Shown: positions 42,445-51,758, counted from the first letter of the stretch. The stretch is DNA of 64,000 nucleotides from Gammaproteobacteria bacterium (GCA_017577365.1 PKRJ01000001.1:1-64000), one strand, 5' to 3'. The notes: generated by a model from the letters alone, not told the origin. Numbers and translations are program-made.

Positions 42445-43821
42445 ATGATGATGCCGCATAAGCTCCGACTGCTTGGCGTAAGCGCGCTGCTCTGCTTCGC
42501 CGCTCCGCTCAGCGCGCAAGAAAGCCTGATGGACATCTATCAGCGCGCGCTGCAGAACGATCCGATGATCCGCGAGGCGGAGGCGCGGTATCTCGCGAAC
42601 GTCGAAGTTCGGCCGCAGGCACGAGCGCAGCTGCTCCCACAGCTGCAGTTCTCGTCGAGAATCTCGGGCTCGTTCCAAGAGCAAAGCAACGTCATCAACC
42701 CGGTCACGGGTACGCTCGAGGCGGGTCAGGAGCAGGAAAGCGACAGCAGGAACTGGCAGCTCAGCGTAAACCAGGCCATTTTCGATTGGTCGCGAATCCT
42801 GACGCTGAAACAATCCGAGAAGCGGGTCGCGCAGGCGGAAATCGAATACGAGGCCGCGAAGCAGCAGCTTCTGCTCCGTGTCGCCGAGGCGTATTTCAAC
42901 GTGCTCGCGGCCGAGGACTCGCTCGAAGCCCAGGTCGTTGCTAGACAGGCGTTCGAGCGCCAGCTCGAGCAGGCGCAGCGGCGCTTCGAGGTGGGTCTGA
43001 TCGCGAGAACCGACGTCGAGGAGACGCAGGCCGCGTTCGACCGCTCGGTCGCCGCGGAGATCGAGGCCCAGCGCCTCCTCGCGACCGCGCAAGAGCAACT
43101 GCGCGAGATCATCGGCGAGTACGTCGTCGATCTCGCGTCGCCCGGCGACGACCTGCCGCTCGTCCCGCCCGATCCGCAGGATCCGGACCAGTGGGTACGG
43201 GCTGCGCTGGAGCAGAACCTCGCGCTGATCGCGGCGCGCCTGCAGGCGGAGATTGCGCAAGACGATGTCCGGCTCGCGAGGGCGGATCGTTTGCCGCGGC
43301 TGACATTGTCGTCGAGCTACAACTCCGACGAGGGCGACGGCGAAACGAGAGTAGCGGGTGTTCCGACGCCTCGGCCTTTCAGCCGCGAGGTCGAAGGCTA
43401 TAACTGGTCCATCAACCTGACCGTGCCGCTGTTCACCGGCGGCTTGAACTCTTCCCGGATTCAGCAGTCGGTCTACAACCACAGAGCGTCGGTGCAGGCC
43501 GTCGAGCGCGTCGCGCGCGAGACGGAGCGCGCGACCCGCGACGCGTATCTCGGCGTCATGTCGTCCATCTCGCAGGTACGTGCGCTCCGCCAGGCGGTCG
43601 CTTCCGCGCAAACGGCGCTCGAGGCGACCGAGGCGGGCTACGAGGTAGGCACGCGAACGTCGGTCGAGGTGCAGACGTCGCTCGAGGCGCTGACGCGCGC
43701 CCAGACCGACTACGCCGCGGCCCGCTACAACTACATCCTCAATCGGCTGCGGCTCATGCAGGCAGCCGGCACGCTCGCGGTCTCGGATATCGAGCTCGTC
43801 GACGGCTGGCTGGGGCGCTAA
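42445..43821 (+). CDS. tolC: TolC-family outer-membrane efflux channel protein
   Basis: Trimeric outer-membrane and periplasmic tunnel used by efflux pumps and type I secretion. 458 aa with a signal peptide ending about LSAQ (residue 25). The two OEP repeats (about 35-215 and 250-445) show the expected long helices; internal duplication is visible around LLRVAEAYFNVLAAEDSLEA and AYLGVMSSISQVRALRQAV. Three ATG codons in a row at 42445; the first is annotated. Position after pcm-rhodanese supports TolC rather than a pump-specific OprM. Confidence 0.9.
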   Translation: MMMPHKLRLLGVSALLCFAAPLSAQESLMDIYQRALQNDPMIREAEARYLANVEVRPQARAQLLPQLQFSSRISGSFQEQSNVINPVTGTLEAGQEQESDSRNWQLSVNQAIFDWSRILTLKQSEKRVAQAEIEYEAAKQQLLLRVAEAYFNVLAAEDSLEAQVVARQAFERQLEQAQRRFEVGLIARTDVEETQAAFDRSVAAEIEAQRLLATAQEQLREIIGEYVVDLASPGDDLPLVPPDPQDPDQWVRAALEQNLALIAARLQAEIAQDDVRLARADRLPRLTLSSSYNSDEGDGETRVAGVPTPRPFSREVEGYNWSINLTVPLFTGGLNSSRIQQSVYNHRASVQAVERVARETERATRDAYLGVMSSISQVRALRQAVASAQTALEATEAGYEVGTRTSVEVQTSLEALTRAQTDYAAARYNYILNRLRLMQAAGTLAVSDIELVDGWLGR

Positions 43822-43832
43822 CGCGATTTCGC

Positions 43833-43865
43833 CGAGACCGCGGCACCGAGAATGTCGCGGTCTCG
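43833..43865. terminator. Inverted repeat between convergent tolC and hldE
   Basis: CGAGACCGCG (43833-43842) and CGCGGTCTCG (43856-43865) form a 10-bp stem with a 13-base loop. There is no T-run on either side, so a role as bidirectional terminator is only plausible. Confidence 0.4.
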
Positions 43866-43912
43866 CGTTGCAAACTCTCGAGACCGGACGGCAAGGGCGC
43901 TGAACGTAAGCG

Positions 43913-45343
43913 CTACTTGCCGTTCTTGCTCAGGATCGATGCGATCAGCGCGCTCGTCGAGCGCCCTTCTTTCAGGCTGACGACGCGCACCTCCCCCCCG
44001 TTTCGCACGACGGCGTCGCCGCCCGCGATCTCCTCGGGTCGATAATCGCCGCCCTTCACGAGCACGTCCGGCAGGATCCGCTCGATCAGCGCGGCCGGCG
44101 TGTCTTCCGAGAACGGCACGACCCAATCGACGGCGGCGAGACCCGCGAGCACGGCCATTCGGTCCTCGAGCGGCGTGATCGGCCTCGTCGGCCCTTTCAA
44201 GCGACGCACGGAGTCGTCGTCGTTGACGGCGACGATCAGCCGGTTGCCGAGCGACTTCGCCTCCTCGAGATACGCGACGTGTCCCGCGTGCAGGATGTCG
44301 AAGCAACCGTTCGTCATCACGATGCGCTCGCCGCGCGCCTTCGCCTCGCGAACGAGCTCGACGAGCTCGTCGGCCGTGACGAGCCCGCGTCCTCCGCTGC
44401 CGCGCCGATGCAGCGCGAGCCTGAGCTCGGCGCGGCTCACGGTCGCGACGCCGATTTTCCCGACGACGAGCCCCGCGCCGAGGTTCGCGAGCTCCGCCGC
44501 CTGCTCGAGCGGCAGGCCCGCGCCGAGCGCGGCCGCCATCAGCGCGATCACCGTGTCGCCGGCACCGGTGACGTCGAAGACCTCGCGCGCCTCCGCGTCG
44601 AGGACATACCGGGAACCGTCCCGTGGAAAGAGCGCCATGCCGCGCTCGCCGCGAGTCACGAGCAGACAGTCGAGATCGAGCTCGGCGCGAAGCGCTTCGC
44701 CCTTCGCGTAGAACTCGTCCTCGCTGCTCCACGGCCCAGCGACCGCGCGGAACTCGCTCTGGTTGGGCGTGAGCAAGGTGGCACCGCGATAGCGGCCGAA
44801 GTCGAGCCCCTTCGGGTCGACGAGCACCGGAACCCGCCGCTCCTTGCACGAAGCGATCAGCTTCGTGACGTCCGTCAGCGTGCCCTTCGCGTAGTCGGAC
44901 AGCACCACGATGTCGGCATCGTCGAGGGCCTCACGAAAGAGCGGCAGCAGCCCGTCCGCGGCGTCTGCGAGCGACAGCTCCGAATCGAGACGGATGAGCT
45001 GCTGGTTGCGCGCGAGCACGCGCAGCTTGTGCACCGTCGGCACGCTCTCCGAGCAGACGAAACGGCAGCGTACGCCGCGCGACTCGAGCGCGGTTTGAAG
45101 GACGCGCCCGCGCTCGTCGGCGCCGACGACGCACGCGAGCGTCGCGGACGCATCGAGCGCGGCCAGATTCAGCGCGACGTTTGCCGCACCGCCGGGACGC
45201 TGCTCGGTCGAGACGGTTCTGACGACCGGCACCGGCGCCTCGGGCGAGATACGCCCGGTATCGCCGAACCAATACTCGTCGAGCATCGCGTCCCCCGCGA
45301 CGAGGACGCGCACCTTCGAGAAATCGGGAACCTGTATCGCCAC
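43913..45343 (-). CDS. hldE: Bifunctional heptose kinase/adenylyltransferase HldE
   Basis: Makes ADP-D-glycero-beta-D-manno-heptose for the LPS inner core. 476 aa. Domain 1 (about 1-320) is a PfkB-type kinase: GDAMLDEYWFGDTGRISPEAP, RPGGAANVALNL, DYAKGTL and VTGAGDTVIAL with the catalytic Asp. Domain 2 (about 340-476) is a nucleotidyltransferase: MTNGCFDILHAGHVAYLE and VNDDDSVRRLKGP. Upstream on the strand lies a cytochrome gene, downstream convergent tolC. Confidence 0.96.
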   Translation of the reverse strand: MAIQVPDFSKVRVLVAGDAMLDEYWFGDTGRISPEAPVPVVRTVSTEQRPGGAANVALNLAALDASATLACVVGADERGRVLQTALESRGVRCRFVCSESVPTVHKLRVLARNQQLIRLDSELSLADAADGLLPLFREALDDADIVVLSDYAKGTLTDVTKLIASCKERRVPVLVDPKGLDFGRYRGATLLTPNQSEFRAVAGPWSSEDEFYAKGEALRAELDLDCLLVTRGERGMALFPRDGSRYVLDAEAREVFDVTGAGDTVIALMAAALGAGLPLEQAAELANLGAGLVVGKIGVATVSRAELRLALHRRGSGGRGLVTADELVELVREAKARGERIVMTNGCFDILHAGHVAYLEEAKSLGNRLIVAVNDDDSVRRLKGPTRPITPLEDRMAVLAGLAAVDWVVPFSEDTPAALIERILPDVLVKGGDYRPEEIAGGDAVVRNGGEVRVVSLKEGRSTSALIASILSKNGK

Positions 45344-45474
45344 TCGCTTCGCCGCGCGGAAAGTCGGGCCGTCATTCTATCCGCATTCGGCGCCGGCACC
45401 CTATCGCCGACGAACGATGCCGGGGCAAGCGGACGAGGCCGCGCCGCCGAGCCGGCCGAGGCAACGACGGCTCG

Positions 45475-46074
45475 CTACTCGGCGGGGAACAACGACTCGA
45501 AGTCGAACTCGAGATCCTCTTCCGTGACGGTCGGCGGAGAGTACGTGCGCATGAACCTCGTATGGCATGCGTCACAGGCCTCGCGGAGGCGCGCGGCGGC
45601 CTGCGGAAGCTCGGCCGCGCTCGCGGTCAGCGTATCGGCCGCCGCGGCGGCGGCCGCGTCCGCGAGGCTATGGAACGACGAGAAGTCTTCCCAGATCTCG
45701 GGCCGCGCGAGCGTGGCCGGAGTCTCCGCGTTCGGATCGTAGAGGTTCGTCGTCGGGGGAAACAGATGCGGCACGGTCAGAAGGAACGTCGAGATCGTTC
45801 CGGCGGCCTCGCGCAACAGGTCGGGATTGCCAGGCTCCCCTGCCGCGTGGGCATCGAGCGGGCGCATCAAACGCTCCATCTCGAGCATCACCGCGCTCCG
45901 CGCGGCGACGATCTCTTCGGCATGCGTCTCGCCGGTCCAGCCGGCGCCGTCGCGCTGGCCGCTCTGGCCTCGGACGACGCCCGCACCGAGTGCGAGCTGG
46001 ATGGCTGCCAAGACGCTGAAGCTCAGCCAGCTACAACCGAGGCGCAGCTTTCGACCCGCGAAACGTTGCTCCAT
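45475..46074 (-). CDS. Cytochrome c556 / c'-type monohaem protein
   Basis: 199 aa from the ATG at 46074 with GAGGAG six bases upstream. Signal peptide ending about VVRGQ (residue 37). The haem motif CDACH is near the C-terminus (167-171), the mark of the four-helix cytochrome c'/c556 fold; the preceding helices are rich in Ala and Leu. An acidic tail (TEEDLEFDFESLFPAE) follows the haem. Function in electron transfer or NO binding cannot be told. Confidence 0.83.
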   Translation of the reverse strand: MEQRFAGRKLRLGCSWLSFSVLAAIQLALGAGVVRGQSGQRDGAGWTGETHAEEIVAARSAVMLEMERLMRPLDAHAAGEPGNPDLLREAAGTISTFLLTVPHLFPPTTNLYDPNAETPATLARPEIWEDFSSFHSLADAAAAAAADTLTASAAELPQAAARLREACDACHTRFMRTYSPPTVTEEDLEFDFESLFPAE

Positions 46075-46199
46075 CTCGCGCTCCTCGCATTCCCGACGCG
46101 ATTCGAAATCATCGACTCGCTCTGCGACGAAGGACAACCGGTCCTCGGCGCGGAAATACCGACTTGACCGCATGTCTCTCTTTCGATCCGGAATGCAGC

Positions 46200-47114
46200 T
46201 CAGCGTCCGTTGGCGAGCGCGGTCACCGCGTCCGCCAGGCCTGCGGTGATTCGCGCCATCGGGGCGTAATCGAGCTTCTCCGGCGTATCCGTCGGCATGT
46301 GATAGTGCGGGTATCGATAGAACGCCGTGTCCGTGACCATCACCGCGCGGTAACCGGCGCGCCAGAACGACCAGTGGTCGCTCCAGCCGACACCCGGAAC
46401 CATCGCCGGGCTCGCGAGCCGCTCGGATGGAAACGCGCAATGCGCACGGAACGCACGGTGCAGGCGCAGGAGCGCGCGGCGAGATCGCAGATTCGACACG
46501 AAACCGATGAAGTCGCCGCGGTCGGGATAGCAGAGGCCGAGCCCCGCAGGGTATTGCTGGCTACGCGGAGCGGACGAGTAATAGCCGAGCATCTCGAGAG
46601 ACAGCATGATCTCGATGTCATCGCCGCGGGCCCTCGCTTCGCGCGCGTACACGACGCTGCCCATCAGATCCGACAAGAAGTGCGGCGGCTCTTCGTTCAC
46701 GAAAGCCACGCAGCGGACCGTCCGTTTCAGCGGACGCGCCGAGAGAAGGCGAGTGATCTCGATCAAGGCCGCGACGCCGCTGGCATTGTCGTCCGCGCCG
46801 GGAGATCCCCAGACGGTGTCGTAATGGGCGCCGATGAGCAGAATCTCCTCCGCCCGTTCTCTGCCGAGCAGCTCCACTTCGAGATTCGCGCATACGACGC
46901 CGTCGGCCTCATAGGTTTGCCGCCGTACGGCGTAGCCCGAGCTCGCGAGCGCTTGCTCGATGTAGCGCGCGGCGGCCGATAGTGCCTCGGGTCGCGCCGT
47001 GTGGCGCTCGCCGATATCGACGGCGAGCACGTGCACGTGCTTTCTCAGGCGGTCCGTCTGATCCTCTGTCACGTTCACGCCAGGCGACATCCCCGAGATC
47101 GTTTCGAGTCGCAT
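46200..47114 (-). CDS. M28-family zinc aminopeptidase/peptidase
   Basis: 304 aa from the ATG at 47114 (ATG at 47090 is an alternative). Two-zinc M28 fold: GAHYDTVWGSPGADDNASG carries the first His and bridging Asp, VNEEPPHF the catalytic Glu pair, and TAFYRYPHYHMPTDTPEKLDY the last His ligand. No signal peptide is obvious from this start, so a cytoplasmic place is likely, unlike most exported M28 enzymes. Divergent from a decayed paiB-like gene 47 bases away. Confidence 0.85.
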   Translation of the reverse strand: MRLETISGMSPGVNVTEDQTDRLRKHVHVLAVDIGERHTARPEALSAAARYIEQALASSGYAVRRQTYEADGVVCANLEVELLGRERAEEILLIGAHYDTVWGSPGADDNASGVAALIEITRLLSARPLKRTVRCVAFVNEEPPHFLSDLMGSVVYAREARARGDDIEIMLSLEMLGYYSSAPRSQQYPAGLGLCYPDRGDFIGFVSNLRSRRALLRLHRAFRAHCAFPSERLASPAMVPGVGWSDHWSFWRAGYRAVMVTDTAFYRYPHYHMPTDTPEKLDYAPMARITAGLADAVTALANGR

Positions 47115-47161
47115 CGATATGATAGGCGGCAATGTCTTCGCTCGGCTGCGGAGAAGCGAAC

Positions 47162-47679
47162 GTGCACATTCCAACGCATTTCGAAGAATCGGATCGGGAA
47201 ACCCTCCACGCGTTGATGCGCGCGCCCCCCTCGGGACGTGGATCACGCTCGTCGACGGCGAGATCGTCGTCAATCACGTTCCGTTCGTGCTCGACTCGAG
47301 CCGCGGCCCGCTCGGCGCGCTCTTCGCCCACGTCGCCAGGGCGAACCCCGTATGGAAGAGCTTTTCGACGACCGTTTCGTCGGTGGTCGTGTTCCAGGGT
47401 GTCGAGTCGTATATCAGTCCGTCGTGGTATCCGAGCAAGCAAGCGCACGGCAAAGCGGTGCCGACGTGGAACTATGTAACCGTCCATGCACGTGGTATTC
47501 ACATCGTGGGCATCGAGATCCCGATTCGGGCGCTGCGAGGCAAGTGGAAGACGAGCCAGAATCGATCGCCGCCCGACCGACACGGAGTCGTGGATGGGCT
47601 GCGTGCCAAAGGTGATCACGCGGCGAGAGAGATGGCTGAGCTGGTCGCGCGCCGCATCGAGCTCGAGGCACAGCCGTGA
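47162..47679 (+). pseudogene. Frameshifted and internally deleted PaiB-like FMN-binding protein gene
   Basis: Starts at GTG 47162 with GGAG eight bases upstream and reads VHIPTHFEESDRETLHALMR, the PaiB N-terminus. At the C-run at 47225-47230 the homology moves to another frame: adding one C would join MRAPP to LGTWITLVDGEIVVNHVPF. It then continues with HVARANPVWK, VVVFQGVESYISPSWYPSK and VPTWNYVTVHARG, but runs straight into VGIEIPIRALRGKWKTSQNR. About 55 residues normally between these blocks are missing. PaiB proteins are flavin-reductase-like, linked to protease or sporulation control in Bacillus. Two independent lesions argue for a dead gene, though a base-call error could explain the first. 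Confidence 0.8.
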
Positions 47680-47743
47680 GGACGGACCGGAACACGCGTT
47701 TGTGGTATAGATCCCCCGAATCGCATCAGACAGGGAGGCCGCG

Positions 47744-48244
47744 ATGATCGAGCACGTGCGCGCGATGGCACGCTATAACGTCTGGATGAACGAGCGTTTG
47801 TACGACGCGTGCTCGCGTCTTTCGGATGCCGATCGCAAACGCGACCTCGGTGCCTATTTCAAGTCGATTCACGGCACGCTCAATCACATTCTGCTCGCGG
47901 ACCGTATCTGGATGAGCCGCTTCGAAGGGAGCGGCTACGAGTTCGACTCCCTTCGAGACGAGCTCTATGCGGATTTCGACGAGCTGAGACGCGCGCGGGC
48001 AGCCGAAGACGAACGCATAGAATCCTGGGTGGGCGGGCTTTCCAGCTCCGATCTACAGCGGGAGCTTTCGTACGTCAGCAAGCTACGCCCGATCCCTCGG
48101 CGCTATCCGCTCTGGTTCGCGCTCAGCCACTTCTTCAACCACCAGACTCATCATCGCGGTCAGGTCACGACGTTGCTCATGCAACTCGGAATCGACCCGG
48201 GAGTGACGGATCTGATCTGGCTGCCCGAGTTTCAATCGTCTTGA
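47744..48244 (+). CDS. DinB-superfamily metal-binding protein
   Basis: 166 aa four-helix-bundle protein. The three-His metal site typical of DinB/YfiT proteins is visible: HGTLNHILLADRIW with one His, and HFFNHQTHHRGQVTTLL with the pair. MARYNVWMNERLYDA is the usual first helix. GGGAGG lies five bases before the ATG. Members are thiol- or stress-related transferases, but the substrate is unknown. Confidence 0.88.
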   Translation: MIEHVRAMARYNVWMNERLYDACSRLSDADRKRDLGAYFKSIHGTLNHILLADRIWMSRFEGSGYEFDSLRDELYADFDELRRARAAEDERIESWVGGLSSSDLQRELSYVSKLRPIPRRYPLWFALSHFFNHQTHHRGQVTTLLMQLGIDPGVTDLIWLPEFQSS

Positions 48245-48287
48245 TACCGCGGCCGATCGCGCCTCGGATCGCGTCCGAGGCGTAACG

Positions 48288-48590
48288 GTGAGGCCCGTTC
48301 GCATCCAGGCCGACGGGGTTGCGGAGATGGAAGCTTTGTTTCCAGAAGTTCCGTCACCGGCCGAAGGAGGGGCGCGAGACGCGGAGAGCACGTACCGCCA
48401 CCTTCCGGTGTGTGATCTGGAATATCAGGCCATGACGCCCCTCGTTGGCGCGAAAGCGGCACGAGAAACGCTGGAGTCGTTCACTCATTACGACTGGATC
48501 TACGACAAAGTGTTGAACGATCCGCGCGTGCGCGAGGTCGCTCTGCGCCATGGCTTCGACGTGTCGAAGGGTATCCCGCGGCAAGAGTAG
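48288..48590 (+). CDS. Hypothetical protein, 100 aa
   Basis: Starts at GTG 48288 with GAGG seven bases upstream. I recognise no domain. The first 35 residues look disordered (PSPAEGGARD); the rest could form helices, with FTHYDWIYDKVLNDPRVREV and ALRHGFDVSKG as the most protein-like stretches. It follows the DinB-family gene on the same strand after 43 bases, and is convergent with nrdJb. An ATG inside (48327) is an alternative start. Confidence 0.5.
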   Translation: MRPVRIQADGVAEMEALFPEVPSPAEGGARDAESTYRHLPVCDLEYQAMTPLVGAKAARETLESFTHYDWIYDKVLNDPRVREVALRHGFDVSKGIPRQE

Positions 48591-48678
48591 TGCGCGGGCT
48601 CGAGTGAGCCGAGCACCGCCGTCGAACGCGAGCAGTAGCCCTCGCCCTTATCGTCCTCAGGATGCGCCTCGCGGCCCC

Positions 48679-49380
48679 TCAGCCGCACTTCGAATAACCG
48701 CAATTCAGGCACGTCATGCAGCCGTCGAGCAAAACGGCGGCGGCCGTGTTGCACTTCGTGCAGAGCTGCGCGCCTTCGGGGAACGCATCCTCGGCGAACG
48801 CGTCGCGCTGCTTATGGCGGGACTCGAACTCGGCACGCTTCTGCTCGATGAGCTTCTGCTGCTCGGGATCGGGTCCGACGGGCTTCAACAAGCCGATCGA
48901 AATCAGATGCCGCTCGATGATGTGGCCGAGCTCGGCAATGATCGACGGCATGAACTTGCCGCCCGGTTGCCAGTAGCCGCCGCGCGGGTCGAAGACCGCC
49001 TTCAGCTCGTCGACGAGGAACGTCACGTCGCCGCCCTTGCGGAAGACGGCCGACATGATGCGCGTCAGCGCGACGATCCACTGGTAGTGATCGAGGTTCT
49101 TCGAGTTGATGAAGATCTCGAACGGCCGGCGCTGCTCGTACGGCGTGCCCTCGTTCAGCACGATGTCGTTGATCGTCACGTACATCGCGTGATCCGAGAC
49201 CGGCGTCTTGACCTTGTACGTCGAGCCGACGAGGACCTCCGGACGCTCGAGCTTCTCGTGCATCCGGATGACTTTCGCCTCCGTCTCCTGCTTCTCGGGC
49301 TCTTTCGCGGTCTCTTCGCGCTTCTCGCCTTCGCGCACGACCGAGTACTTGACGATCTTCTTGTCGATCTTGATGGTCAT
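48679..49380 (-). CDS. nrdJb: B12-dependent ribonucleotide reductase, small part NrdJb
   Basis: 233 aa. Corresponds to the C-terminal part of class II NrdJ that is split off in Pseudomonas-type systems. It starts with a charged segment (1-60), contains the folded TSCPD-like domain (YVTINDIVLNEGTPYEQRRP, FRKGGDVTFLVDELKAV), and ends with a cysteine-rich tail CTKC...CMTCLNCGYSKCG that supplies the redox-active thiols. GGAGG lies upstream of the ATG. It begins 34 bases after nrdJa. Confidence 0.92.
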   Translation of the reverse strand: MTIKIDKKIVKYSVVREGEKREETAKEPEKQETEAKVIRMHEKLERPEVLVGSTYKVKTPVSDHAMYVTINDIVLNEGTPYEQRRPFEIFINSKNLDHYQWIVALTRIMSAVFRKGGDVTFLVDELKAVFDPRGGYWQPGGKFMPSIIAELGHIIERHLISIGLLKPVGPDPEQQKLIEQKRAEFESRHKQRDAFAEDAFPEGAQLCTKCNTAAAVLLDGCMTCLNCGYSKCG

Positions 49381-49414
49381 CGCATCCCGCCTCCGGCGCC
49401 TCTCGGGCGCCGCG

Positions 49415-51562
49415 TCAGAACTTGCCGTAGTAGCCTTCCTTCAACGCGTCGAACAGGTTCGCGGCGGTGTGCACCTCACCGTCGTACTCGATCTCCTCGT
49501 CGCCTCGCGCCTCGACGACCGAGCCGTCCTCGAGCGTGAAGCGATACGTCGTGCTTTTCAGATCCTTCTCCTTCACGAGCACGCCCTGGAACGCCTCGGG
49601 GTTGAACCGGAACGTCGTGCAGCCTTTGAGCCCCTTCTCGTACGCGTAGAGGTAGATGTCCTTGAAATCCTCGTACGGGTAATCCGTCGGCACGTTCGCC
49701 GTCTTCGAGATCGAGGAGTCGATCCACTTCTGTGCCGCGGCTTGGATGTCGACGTGCTCCTTCGGCGTGATGTCGTCGGAGCTCACGAAGTAGTCCGGCA
49801 GCTTCTCCGCGGGATCGTTCGAGCCGGGCATCGCGCGCGGGTTGACGAGCTCCCGATAAGCGAGCAGCTCGAACGAGAAGACGTCGATTCGCTCCTTCGT
49901 CTTCCGTCCTTCCCGAATCACGTTGCGGAAGTAGTGGTGCGCGAACGAGGGCTCGATGCCGTTGCTCGCGTTGTTCGCGAGCGACAGCGAGATCGTGCCG
50001 GTCGGTGCGATCGAGCTGTGATGCGTGAACCTCGCGCCCTCCTGCTCGATCTGCTCGACAAGCTTCGGCGCAACCTGCCGCAACCGCTGCATGTAGCGGC
50101 TGTAACGCGCGTGGAGCACGCGTCCCGGGATCTTGTCGCCGACCTTGTAGCCGTCCTCGACCATCTCGGGACGCTTGCGCAGCATCCGCTCGTCGACCAC
50201 GAACTCCTCGAGCATGATCGGCGCCGGCCCCTTCTCGCGCGCGAGCTCGAGTCCCATCTCCCAGCCCGCGATCGCGAGCTCGCGAGAGACGTCCTCGGTG
50301 AACTGGATCGACTCGGGCGAGCCGTAGCGCATGCCGAGCAGCGCGAGCGTCGAGCCGAGGCCGAGGAAGCCCATGCCGTGGCGCCGCTTGCGAAGGATCT
50401 CCTCGCGCTGCTGCGGAAGCGGCAGTCCGTTGATCTCGACGACGTTGTCGAGCATCCGCGTGAAGACCTTCACGACCTCGCGGAACTCGTCCCAATCGAA
50501 GTACGCGTGTTTCGTGAACGGCGCGACGACGAACTTCGTGAGGTTGATCGAGCCGAGCAGACACGCGCCGTACGGCGGCAAAGGCTGCTCGCCGCACGGA
50601 TTGGTGGCGCGAATCTCTTCGCACCACCAGTTGTTGTTCATCTCGTTGACGCGGTCGATGAGGATGAAGCCGGGCTCGGCGTAGTCGTACGTCGACGACA
50701 TGATCATGTCCCACAGCCGGCGCGCCGGAATCGTGCGGTACACGCGGCACGCGACGAGCCCCGCTTCGTTGACGATGTAGTCGTCGGTGATGGGCCAGTC
50801 GCGCCAAATGACCTTCTCGGGGTCGTTCAGATCGATGCCGTCCTGCTCGGCCTCCTCGGGCCTGAGCGGGAACGCGAGCGGCCACGGCCGATTGTCTTTG
50901 ACCGCGCGAATGAATTCGTCGGTGATGAGCAGCGAGAGGTTGAACTGCCTGAGCCGCCCGTCCTCGCGCTTCGCACGGATGAAGTCGAGGACGTCCGGAT
51001 GACCGACGTCGAACGTGCCCATCTGCGCGCCGCGGCGGCCGCCCGCCGACGACACGGTGAAGCACATCTTGTCGTAGATATCCATGAACGACAGCGGACC
51101 CGACGTATAGGCGCCGGCGCCCGACACATACGCGCCTTTCGGACGGAGCGTCGAGAAGTCGTAGCCGATGCCGCAGCCGGCCTTGAGCGTGAGGCCGGCC
51201 TCATGGACCTTGTCGAGGATGTCGTGCATCGAGTCGTGGATCGTGCCCGACACGGTGCAGTTGATCGTCGACGTCGCGGGCTTGTGCGCCTCGGCCCCGG
51301 CGTTCGACATGATGCGGCCGGCCGGAATCGCGCCGCGGCGCAGCGCCCAGACGAAGCGGCGATACCATTCCTCCCGCTTCTCCGGGACCTCGACGGCGGC
51401 GAGGGCTCGCGCGACGCGCTCGTAGGTCGCCTCGATGTCTAGGTCGATCGGCTCGCCGGACTTGGTCTTGAGCCGGTACTTCGAATCCCAGATATCTCTC
51501 GATGCTTCCTGGAGCGGAATGTCCGCGATCCGGGCCGCTTTGACGTCGAATGCAATGTTCAT
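49415..51562 (-). CDS. nrdJa: Adenosylcobalamin-dependent ribonucleotide reductase, large part NrdJa
   Basis: 715 aa catalytic part of a class II (B12-dependent) enzyme that reduces ribonucleotides irrespective of oxygen. Signatures: ATSTINCTVSGTIHDSM with the N-terminal redox Cys, KAGCGIGYDFSTLRP, SSAGGRRGAQMGTFDVGHPD, and the active-site loop RATNPCGEQPLPPYGACLLG. The C-terminal HHSSIAPTGTISL and FKDIYLYAYEKGLKGCTTFR are typical. The split into nrdJa and nrdJb is as in P. aeruginosa. NrdR-type boxes and a promoter lie upstream. Confidence 0.96.
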   Translation of the reverse strand: MNIAFDVKAARIADIPLQEASRDIWDSKYRLKTKSGEPIDLDIEATYERVARALAAVEVPEKREEWYRRFVWALRRGAIPAGRIMSNAGAEAHKPATSTINCTVSGTIHDSMHDILDKVHEAGLTLKAGCGIGYDFSTLRPKGAYVSGAGAYTSGPLSFMDIYDKMCFTVSSAGGRRGAQMGTFDVGHPDVLDFIRAKREDGRLRQFNLSLLITDEFIRAVKDNRPWPLAFPLRPEEAEQDGIDLNDPEKVIWRDWPITDDYIVNEAGLVACRVYRTIPARRLWDMIMSSTYDYAEPGFILIDRVNEMNNNWWCEEIRATNPCGEQPLPPYGACLLGSINLTKFVVAPFTKHAYFDWDEFREVVKVFTRMLDNVVEINGLPLPQQREEILRKRRHGMGFLGLGSTLALLGMRYGSPESIQFTEDVSRELAIAGWEMGLELAREKGPAPIMLEEFVVDERMLRKRPEMVEDGYKVGDKIPGRVLHARYSRYMQRLRQVAPKLVEQIEQEGARFTHHSSIAPTGTISLSLANNASNGIEPSFAHHYFRNVIREGRKTKERIDVFSFELLAYRELVNPRAMPGSNDPAEKLPDYFVSSDDITPKEHVDIQAAAQKWIDSSISKTANVPTDYPYEDFKDIYLYAYEKGLKGCTTFRFNPEAFQGVLVKEKDLKSTTYRFTLEDGSVVEARGDEEIEYDGEVHTAANLFDALKEGYYGKF

Positions 51563-51702
51563 GGTCTCGTCGTGCCCTCGCCCTTGTCCCGAAATACCGT
51601 GCCCCCCAAGGCTCTGGCGGTGCTCGACGGCAGCCCGTTCAGCGGCGAAAAACTCCCCCCGAGCCGCTGCGCAGCCCTATCGAGCCTGTACTTGGAAGCC
51701 CA

Positions 51703-51718
51703 ACACAAGATGTTGTGT
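51703..51718. promoter_or_regulatory. NrdR box upstream of nrdJa
   Basis: ACACAAGATGTTGTGT, a 16-bp palindrome (ACACAA/TTGTGT arms) matching the NrdR consensus. It lies 12 bases downstream of the -10 element of the nrdJ promoter, the right place for repression by NrdR. Confidence 0.75.
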
Positions 51719-51729
51719 CGTGAAACCGT

Positions 51730-51758
51730 AAGGTAGACCTCCGACCATACTCTGTCAA
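51730..51758 (-). promoter_or_regulatory. Promoter of nrdJa-nrdJb
   Basis: Minus-strand TTGACA (51758-51753), 17-base spacer, TACCTT (51735-51730). The -35 is perfect, the -10 weak. The leader to nrdJa is about 160 bases. I looked for a cobalamin riboswitch in it and saw no B12-box. Confidence 0.55.
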
